From Streptomyces sp. 1-11 (GTDB lineage: Bacteria > Actinomycetota > Actinomycetes > Streptomycetales > Streptomycetaceae): a DNA stretch of 64,000 nt. Shown piece by piece: positions 58,374 to 64,000 of this stretch (position 1 is its first letter; the number at the start of each line of letters is the position of its first letter). The stretch spans positions 124,001 to 188,000 of the forward strand of contig NZ_BJTV01000010.1 of assembly GCF_007176755.1 (NCBI RefSeq). Reading direction: 5' to 3'. Made by a program: the position numbers and the translations under genes. The notes beneath the pieces were generated by a model, which worked only from the letters and a program-made list of their open reading frames with translations, ran no database searches and had not been told where the DNA came from.

Positions 58374-59789
58374 TCACTGGTTGGCGAGGACCTGGTCGAC
58401 CTGTGCCTCGGCCGTGGAGAGCAGCTTGTCGACGTCGGCGTCCTTATTGGTGAGGATGCCGGACATCACGTTGTCGAGGACCTTGTAGATCTCCTGCGCC
58501 TTGGGCGGTTCGGCCTTGCCGGGCACCGGGTTGTCCATGAACGTCTTGAAGTTGGTGACCGGCATGGTGGCGTTCGCGAGCCGTGCCGCGTCGTCCTTCT
58601 TCTTCGACTCCCCCAGCCAGAAGTTGGGCTGCGGGACGCCGACCGGCAGCTTGTCGGCCTTGGTGCGGGCCCAGTCGAACTGGCCCTTGCCGACGGTGAG
58701 GTTCTTGAAGTCCAGCCAGGCGATCGCGGCCTTGATCTTGTCGCCGGAGATGCCGCTCTTGATCATGTAGTTGTTGCCGCCGGCCAGTGTGCTCTTCTCG
58801 CCCGGGATCGGGCCCATGCCGAAGTTCTCGTACTCGGCGCCGAGTTGCTGGACCATGTAGGCGATGTCGTCGGGGGCGGCGAGGAACATGCCGAGCTTGT
58901 CGCTCGCGATCTGCTTCTGCAGGTCGCCCCACTTCAGCAGCTGGGTCTTGCCCATGCTGTCGTCGTCCCAGCGCATGGCGTGCAGGTTGCGCGCCACCTG
59001 ACGGCCGATGTCGTTGTTGAAGGCGGCCTTCTTCCCGCTCGCGTCCACGATGTCGCCGCCGAGGCTGTACACCTGGGCGGTGAAGTGCCAGCCGCCGGTG
59101 TTGGCCGCGCTGTAGTCGCCGTAGCCGGCGATGCCGTTGCCGAGGGCTGCGATCTTCTTTGCCGCGGCGCGGACCTCGTCCCAGGTGCGCGGCGGGGAGT
59201 CGGGGTCGAGGCCGGCCTGCTTGAAGAGTTTGCGGTTGATGAGCAGGCCCATGGTGTAGTTGCTGGTGGGCAGGCCGTAGAGCTTGCCGTCGTGCTTGAG
59301 CGAGCCGAGCACGTTCGGGTCGATGTCCTTCAGCAGCGGGACCGTCCTGTCGTTGACGTAGGCCGTGATGTCGGCGGCGCCGTCGTTGTCGAGGACCTGC
59401 GGCAGGTCGGTGAAGTACGTGTAGAACACGTCGGGCTGGGACTTGGCCTTGAGCATCGCGGTGAAGCGGGGCGGCTCCAGGCACTGGCCCGGGGTGGAGC
59501 GGCCCTCGATGGTCACGTTCGGGTACTTCTTGTTGAACTCGGCGACGTCCTGCTTCCACTCCCGCAGCTCGGCCGCCTTGGCCGCGGGGGGCATGCAGTC
59601 GATGGTGATCGTCACCTTGGTCTTGGGATCCAGGGGGGCGGCCGGGTCGGAGGAGCCACCTCCGTCGGAACCACCGGCGCCGTTGTCGCTCGCGCTGGTG
59701 CCGCAGGCGGCGAGCGCGGTCAGGGCGAGCGCGGAGACGAGGGCGACCGCGCCGGAGCGGCGGGTACGGCGGAACCGGGCACTTCTCAT
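58374..59789 (-). CDS. Alpha-glucoside-type ABC substrate-binding lipoprotein
   Basis: 471 residues. Lipobox L-A-A-C near residue 29, then a Gly/Ser-rich linker to about 55. The mature protein has the family-1 solute-binding fold (V-T-I-T-I-D-C-M-P-P, Y-G-L-P-T-S-N-Y-T-M-G-L-L-I-N, G-G-D-I-V-D-A-S-G-K-K). Position and similarity in order to AglE loci point to alpha-linked glucose oligosaccharides. ATG 59789 has GAAGGGGACCACCC. First gene of the operon. Confidence 0.92.
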   Translation of the reverse strand: MRSARFRRTRRSGAVALVSALALTALAACGTSASDNGAGGSDGGGSSDPAAPLDPKTKVTITIDCMPPAAKAAELREWKQDVAEFNKKYPNVTIEGRSTPGQCLEPPRFTAMLKAKSQPDVFYTYFTDLPQVLDNDGAADITAYVNDRTVPLLKDIDPNVLGSLKHDGKLYGLPTSNYTMGLLINRKLFKQAGLDPDSPPRTWDEVRAAAKKIAALGNGIAGYGDYSAANTGGWHFTAQVYSLGGDIVDASGKKAAFNNDIGRQVARNLHAMRWDDDSMGKTQLLKWGDLQKQIASDKLGMFLAAPDDIAYMVQQLGAEYENFGMGPIPGEKSTLAGGNNYMIKSGISGDKIKAAIAWLDFKNLTVGKGQFDWARTKADKLPVGVPQPNFWLGESKKKDDAARLANATMPVTNFKTFMDNPVPGKAEPPKAQEIYKVLDNVMSGILTNKDADVDKLLSTAEAQVDQVLANQ

Positions 59790-60108
59790 GGGTGGTCCCC
59801 TTCGGGCATGAACGGTGAGGTCGCCCCACCGTCGGTGCGACTCGGTGCGTTGTGGGGCGCCGCACACTCAACCACCCCCGACAACAGCCCGCAAGATGTC
59901 GCGCTAATTTCGTAATTGATTGACAGACGCGCAGTACGGCCTGCGCGTGCGGCGTCGGCGTGACGGCCTCAACAGGCAATCCACGGGTGCCAGAACAGCC
60001 CGCTGCCCGCCTCGGGAGGCACCCGAGGCGGGCCGGCTCGCCCTCGTCACGAGGGCAGGGAACGCACGCAAATGTGTTGCAAGGTTCCGCAAACGGCTTG
60101 CGGATGCC
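59790..60108. other. 319-bp promoter region with hairpins
   Basis: No gene. An unusually AT-rich island (GCTAATTTCGTAATTGATTG, 59902-59921) probably belongs to the importer promoter. ACGCGCAG-TACGGC-CTGCGCGT (59927-59948) is a perfect 8-bp palindrome next to it and could be the sugar regulator's operator. Behind the big hydrolase gene two hairpins follow: GCCCGCCTCGGG / CCCGAGGCGGGC (60005-60033, loop AGGCA) and GCCCTCG / CGAGGGC (60040-60056). No regulator gene of LacI or GntR type is present here. Confidence 0.5.
60005..60033 (-). terminator. Terminator of the large glucanase-like gene
   Basis: A perfect 12-bp stem with a 5-base loop, 76 bases after the stop codon of the secreted hydrolase gene. 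Confidence 0.7.
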
Positions 60109-63100
60109 TCAGGGGTTGATGTCGATCTTGAAGGTGCTGGTCGTGTTGCGGACGTCCACCGCGTTGCCGCTCAGCCGGAGGCCGTTGAACGTCACCTCGC
60201 CGACGGCGGGACCCTGACCCGCCTCCGGCATCTCGTTGGCCCACAGGCCGAAGCCCGACTTGGCGTCGTAGGCGTCCCCGCTCCTGCGGGCGCCGCTGAT
60301 GGAGACGTCGGTGAAGACGGTGTCCTTGACGGGGTACTGCGGCTGCCCGCCGGAGTAGTTGGTCTGGAACATCACCCCGCTGTAGGTGGGATCGACGATG
60401 TCGACGTGGTTGACCCGGATGCCCTGGAACACCTTCGACGCGGAGAAGACCCAGATGGCCGGGAAGGTCTGCGCGCCCCAGAAGTGGCCGCCGGCCCGCT
60501 CGATGGTCACGTTCTCGAAGGTCGTCGGATCGGTCCCGAAGCCGTTCATCGGGTAGCCGAAGTCCAGGGAGGAGATGGTGATCCCGGAGTACACCAGCGT
60601 GTCCGCGATGCGGATGTTGCGGAAGGTGTTGTGGTAGCCGCCGTAGACGGCCACGCCCGCCGCGCGCCAGGTCAGGGTGCTGGTCAGGTTCTCGTAGACG
60701 TTGTTCTTCTCGTCCGCGCCGCCCGCGTCGATCGCCGAGAACAGCGCGAAGCTGTCGTCGCCGGTGGCGCGCGCGTCGTTGTTGGTGACCAGGTTGTCGG
60801 TGGAGCCGTTGGTCATGTTGATCCCGTCGGCGAACATGTCGCGGATCCGGGAGTTCCTGATGGTGATCCGGTCCGTGTCGGCCCCCCAGTACAGGCAGAC
60901 CATGTGCTCGTTCCAGATGTCGTCGATGACGATGTCCGAGACGCCCGAGAAGTTGAACACCTTGCCCGGGCCGTCTATCCGTGAGGTGTAGTTGCCGAAG
61001 TACGCGAAGCCCTTGAAGAGCGAGCCCTTGGCGGTCGCGTCGGCCCGGAAGCCGATGTCGGTGTTCTCCTGCGCCGCCGGCGCGTGGAAGGCCGTGTACC
61101 AGGGTCCGGCGCCGACCACCTTCACGGCCTTGCCGTACACCTGGAACTTGCTCGACGTCTCGTAGTCGCCGGGCGGCAGGTAGACGCCGACGAGCTTGCC
61201 GGTGGTGTCCATGCGCACCCTGTCCAGGGCGTCCTGCACGGCCTGGTGGGTGAGTCCGGTGGGCACGGCGTAAGCGGCGGGGTCGGGGTTGGCGACCGGC
61301 GCCACCTGTTCCAGGCTGACGAAGTCGATGGCGTACGTCGAGGTGTTCGCGGCGTCCTTCTGCAGCCGGATGGTGCTGCCCTTCGGCACGGTCTCGCCGA
61401 GGAGGACGTGCGCCTCGTCGTAGATGTGCCGCGGGGCGCCGGAGCCGGGTGAGTTGCCGGGCGCGGTCTCCGCCCCGTACAGCCAGGCGTACTTCGACGT
61501 CAGGGGCAGCGCCTTCTTGAGGACGCCGTCGACGTAGACGTCGATCGTCGTGTCGATGCCGCCGCCGCCCGGCGCGTCCGGGACGGAGAAGCGGGCCACC
61601 AGGGTGTTGGTCGCGGCGCGGGTGGTGAACTCCACGTACTGCCCCGTCGCGTTCAGGGTGACGGCCTTGCGGCCGGAGGCCTCGCCGGCGATGTCGCCCA
61701 CGGTGCGGTTGGGCCCGACCACCTTGGCTCCGCCGCCGGTGGTGCCGTCCTCCGCCTCGTACATGTCGTAGGGCATGTGGGCGCCGCGGCCGACGAACAG
61801 CGGCTGGACGGAGGTGTTGTTCGCGCGCTTGACCGGCACTTCCTCGGCGTCGTCGGCGACGACGGTCCGCACGGTGTACGAGCCGTCGGCGGCGGTCCAC
61901 GGGCCCAGCCGGACGTCCTGCGCGGAGCCGGCCGCGAGGGTGCCGTCCCAGGAGCCGGTCAGGGTCTTGACCGTGCCGCCCTTGGAGTCGGTCAGGGTGA
62001 GGGTGACGCCGTGGGCGCCCGCGGCGCTGGCCCGGGTGCCCTGGTTCCTCAGGGTCACCCTGAAGGTGACCTCGTCGCCCGCCGTCGGGCTGGACGGGGA
62101 GGTGGTCACCGCCGAGGCGACCAGGTCGGAGCTGTCGACGGGCTTGACGACCAGCGGACCGGGGCTGGTGTAGGTGTTGTTGGACTCGTTCTGCTCGATC
62201 ACCGCGTCACCGTCGTCGGCGACGGCGCCGAGCGGGTAGGTCCCCGCGTCGCGCTGTCCGAGGGAGGCGGTGACGGTGGTCTTCTCCCCCGCCGCGAGGG
62301 CGCCGACCTGCGCGGTGGCGGCCTTGGTGCCGCCGAGGGTCACGGCGACCCTGCTCGGCGGGGCGGCGGCCGGGCCGCTGTTGCGCACGGTGGCCGACAC
62401 CGTGACGGAGTCCGACTCGACCGGGGCGGCCGGCGACACGGTCAGGCCGGTGACCTCCAGGTCGGGGTTGGGCGCCGGGACCCCGATCACCTGGAACTCG
62501 GCGAGCTGGCCGCCGGTGGCGCCGGAGTTGGCCGTGAACCGCAGCCGCACGTCGGCCACCCGGGCGGTGACCGGGACGGTGACGGCGTTGCCGTCGGCCG
62601 GGTCGAAGGTGTAGCTCCTCGCCGCGACCAGGGACGTGAAGCCGTCGGCGCTCTGCTCCCGGCCCAGCACCTCGATCGTCTGCGTCCGCCTGGCCCAGAG
62701 GGAGTCCGGGTTCAGCTTCAGCACGAGGCGGTCCAGGTCGGCGTTGGCGCCCAGCTCGACGGTCAGCGTGTTCGGGTAGCTGCCGGCCGCGCCCTCCCAG
62801 TAGGTCGTGGTGTTGTTGTCGTCGGCGTTCGCGGCGACGTAGGGGTCGACGGCGGAGGAGGCGGCGATGGGCTTGCCGACGGCGAGGTCGGAACCCGCGC
62901 CCCCGGTGCCGTTGCGGGTCACGCTGTCGCTGGGCGCGGACCGGTTGCCGGCCGCGTCCCGGGCGCGCACGTAGTAGGTCACCGTGCGCGTCGGGGGCTG
63001 GGTGTCGGTGAAGGCGGTGACGTCACCGGCGACGCTGTCGCGCAGGGTGTTGTCGGCGTAGACGTCGTAGCCGGTGACCCGGGTGTCGTCCGTGGACGCG

Positions 63101-64000
63101 GTCCAGGTCAGCTTGATCGTGCCGGCCGCCGGCTCGGTGTACGCCAGGTTCGTGGGGGCGGTCGGTGCCTGGGTGTCGCCCTTGTCGCCGGTGCGGGTGA
63201 CGGTGTTGCTGTCGCCCGACTGGTTGCCGGCCGCGTCGCGGGCCCGTACGTAGTAGGAGACGGTCTCGCCGGCCGGGCGGATGTCGGTGTACGTGGTGAC
63301 GTCACCGGCGACGCCGGCCAGCAGCGAGCCGTTGGCGTAGACGTCGTACCCGGTCACCGCGACGTCGTCGGTGGCCGCGTGCCAGCTCAGCCGCACCTGT
63401 CCGGTGGCGGGCTCGGTGAGCGCCAGTCCGGCCGGGGCGCTGGGGGCCCGGGTGTCCCCCGTCAGCGGCCCGTACACCTCCATCTCGGCGATCTGGGCGC
63501 CTGGCTGCGCGGAGTTGGCCGTCACGAGCACCCGGACGTAGCGGGTGGTGGTGGCGTCCAGGGCGACGGTCGCCGAGTTGCCCGTCGCCGGGTCGAAGGT
63601 GAGGGCGCGGGAGGCGGTCAGATCGGTGAAGTCCGTGCCGTTCGCGCTGCCCTGGACCTTGAGCGTCTGGCTGCGCTTCTCCCAGCCGGCGGGCAGCCGC
63701 AGCACCACGCGGTCGACACGCACCGAGGAGCCGAGGTCGGCGCGCAGCCACTGCGGGAAGTCGTCGTTGCCGCTCTCCCAGTACGTGGCCCGGTTGCCGT
63801 CGCCCGCGTTCTGCGGGACGTACGTCTGGGTGTGGCTGCTCGCGGTCAGGATCCGGCCGGCGGCCAGGTTCGCCGACGACTCACCGGCGGCGTGCACCTC
63901 CAGCTCGGCGAGCTGCGCCGCGCGCCAGCCGGTGTTGGCGGTGACGTCGATCCGTACGAACCTGGTCCGGGCCGCCGGGAAGGCGACCGTGACGGTGTTC
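60109..64000 (-). CDS. Very large secreted beta-helix hydrolase, GH87 alpha-1,3-glucanase-like (5' end outside window)
   Basis: At least 1,296 codons; the frame is open through the right edge. Order from the amino side: end of a discoidin domain, a complete discoidin domain (ending N-S-A-Q-P-G-A-Q-I-A-E-M-E-V-Y-G), two fibronectin III domains (each with G-Y-D-V-Y-A and Y-Y-V-R-A-R-D-A-A-G-N), another discoidin-type carbohydrate module, two CARDB domains, a CBM6/35-like module (Y-E-A-E-D-G-T), and a right-handed beta-helix for the last 400 residues. The helix has D-G-I-N-M-T-N-G-S and A-T-G-D-D-S-F-A-L-F, Asp clusters as in GH87 alpha-1,3-glucanases. The neighbouring alpha-glucoside importer supports an alpha-glucan substrate. 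Family assignment is from memory of the fold. Confidence 0.75.
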   Translation of the reverse strand, partial: NTVTVAFPAARTRFVRIDVTANTGWRAAQLAELEVHAAGESSANLAAGRILTASSHTQTYVPQNAGDGNRATYWESGNDDFPQWLRADLGSSVRVDRVVLRLPAGWEKRSQTLKVQGSANGTDFTDLTASRALTFDPATGNSATVALDATTTRYVRVLVTANSAQPGAQIAEMEVYGPLTGDTRAPSAPAGLALTEPATGQVRLSWHAATDDVAVTGYDVYANGSLLAGVAGDVTTYTDIRPAGETVSYYVRARDAAGNQSGDSNTVTRTGDKGDTQAPTAPTNLAYTEPAAGTIKLTWTASTDDTRVTGYDVYADNTLRDSVAGDVTAFTDTQPPTRTVTYYVRARDAAGNRSAPSDSVTRNGTGGAGSDLAVGKPIAASSAVDPYVAANADDNNTTTYWEGAAGSYPNTLTVELGANADLDRLVLKLNPDSLWARRTQTIEVLGREQSADGFTSLVAARSYTFDPADGNAVTVPVTARVADVRLRFTANSGATGGQLAEFQVIGVPAPNPDLEVTGLTVSPAAPVESDSVTVSATVRNSGPAAAPPSRVAVTLGGTKAATAQVGALAAGEKTTVTASLGQRDAGTYPLGAVADDGDAVIEQNESNNTYTSPGPLVVKPVDSSDLVASAVTTSPSSPTAGDEVTFRVTLRNQGTRASAAGAHGVTLTLTDSKGGTVKTLTGSWDGTLAAGSAQDVRLGPWTAADGSYTVRTVVADDAEEVPVKRANNTSVQPLFVGRGAHMPYDMYEAEDGTTGGGAKVVGPNRTVGDIAGEASGRKAVTLNATGQYVEFTTRAATNTLVARFSVPDAPGGGGIDTTIDVYVDGVLKKALPLTSKYAWLYGAETAPGNSPGSGAPRHIYDEAHVLLGETVPKGSTIRLQKDAANTSTYAIDFVSLEQVAPVANPDPAAYAVPTGLTHQAVQDALDRVRMDTTGKLVGVYLPPGDYETSSKFQVYGKAVKVVGAGPWYTAFHAPAAQENTDIGFRADATAKGSLFKGFAYFGNYTSRIDGPGKVFNFSGVSDIVIDDIWNEHMVCLYWGADTDRITIRNSRIRDMFADGINMTNGSTDNLVTNNDARATGDDSFALFSAIDAGGADEKNNVYENLTSTLTWRAAGVAVYGGYHNTFRNIRIADTLVYSGITISSLDFGYPMNGFGTDPTTFENVTIERAGGHFWGAQTFPAIWVFSASKVFQGIRVNHVDIVDPTYSGVMFQTNYSGGQPQYPVKDTVFTDVSISGARRSGDAYDAKSGFGLWANEMPEAGQGPAVGEVTFNGLRLSGNAVDVRNTTSTFKIDINP

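Noticed and set aside
60087..60103. CCGCAA-ACGGC-TTGCGG as a LacI-type operator for the sugar locus
   Set aside because: It is downstream of the hydrolase stop codon and 300 bases from the importer start, so it is more likely a minor hairpin of the 3' end.
1..64000. tRNA, rRNA, insertion sequences, integrases and attachment sites
   Set aside because: None was recognised on reading both strands; a covariance-model scan would be needed to exclude small RNAs.

Overview
The window looks like chromosomal DNA of a Streptomyces or a close relative. It is very GC-rich, codons almost always end in G or C, GTG and TTG starts are common, ribosome binding sites are of the GGAGG type, and the families present (LAL regulators, DUF5302, DUF1275, MT0933-type antitoxin, RHVD-type cysteine leader peptides) are typical of that genus. 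No rRNA, tRNA, CRISPR array, insertion sequence or phage gene was recognised. The gene content is accessory: catabolism, stress, sulfur and secreted enzymes. || Layout. 1-5.4 kb: D-glucarate dehydratase and a gluconate-type permease, divergent from an IclR regulator across an 18-bp palindrome. 5.5-8.7 kb: a 14-TM drug exporter with its MarR regulator and a divergent TetR. 8.7-15.2 kb: DUF5302 protein, DEAD-box helicase, secreted PHB-depolymerase-type esterase, catalase and Dps. 15.2-22.5 kb: a decayed flavoprotein disulfide reductase, LtrA, an HSL-type esterase, and a probable amidohydrolase / isochorismatase-like / DoxX / DUF1275 operon. 22.5-26.6 kb: a CUT1 sugar ABC operon and an alpha/beta hydrolase lacking its nucleophile serine. 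26.6-36.9 kb: a LAL regulator, two tandem AraC paralogues, a chloroperoxidase-like hydrolase / CE1758 monooxygenase / CE1759 FMN reductase operon, and a divergent LysR-YeiH pair. 37-40.4 kb: an amino-acid permease and nitrilase operon with a divergent TetR and a 29-bp operator. 40.5-50 kb: a sulfur island: metY-metX, an SfnB/DszC-like desulfurising flavoprotein, a sulfonate-binding lipoprotein, and a persulfide operon (MBL-rhodanese, rhodanese, TauE/SafE exporter, rhodanese-DUF2892). 50-54.5 kb: a large secreted BNR-repeat protein, a MerR-sliding-clamp fusion, a broken GDSL hydrolase and a tiny membrane protein. 54.7-64 kb: an alpha-glucosidase with an ABC importer of alpha-glucoside type, next to a very large secreted beta-helix enzyme resembling GH87 alpha-1,3-glucanases that runs off the right edge. 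|| How parts work together. Four promoters (dps, the decayed reductase, the HSL esterase, and the chloroperoxidase operon) share one architecture: two GTGCGC-type direct repeats exactly 22 nt apart, then CCTAGCGT, with CTAG starting exactly 36 nt after the second repeat begins. This fits an activator of AraC type, and two AraC paralogues lie directly behind one of the four operons. In the sulfur island, two short leader peptides of the cysteine-attenuator kind precede metY-metX and the sulfonate-binding protein, two TAGGGAA palindromes flank the desulfurisation gene, and two TACCC-GGGTA sites (CsoR/CstR type) precede the persulfide operon. At the right end, secretion of an alpha-glucan hydrolase, import of the oligosaccharides and intracellular cleavage form a plausible single pathway.
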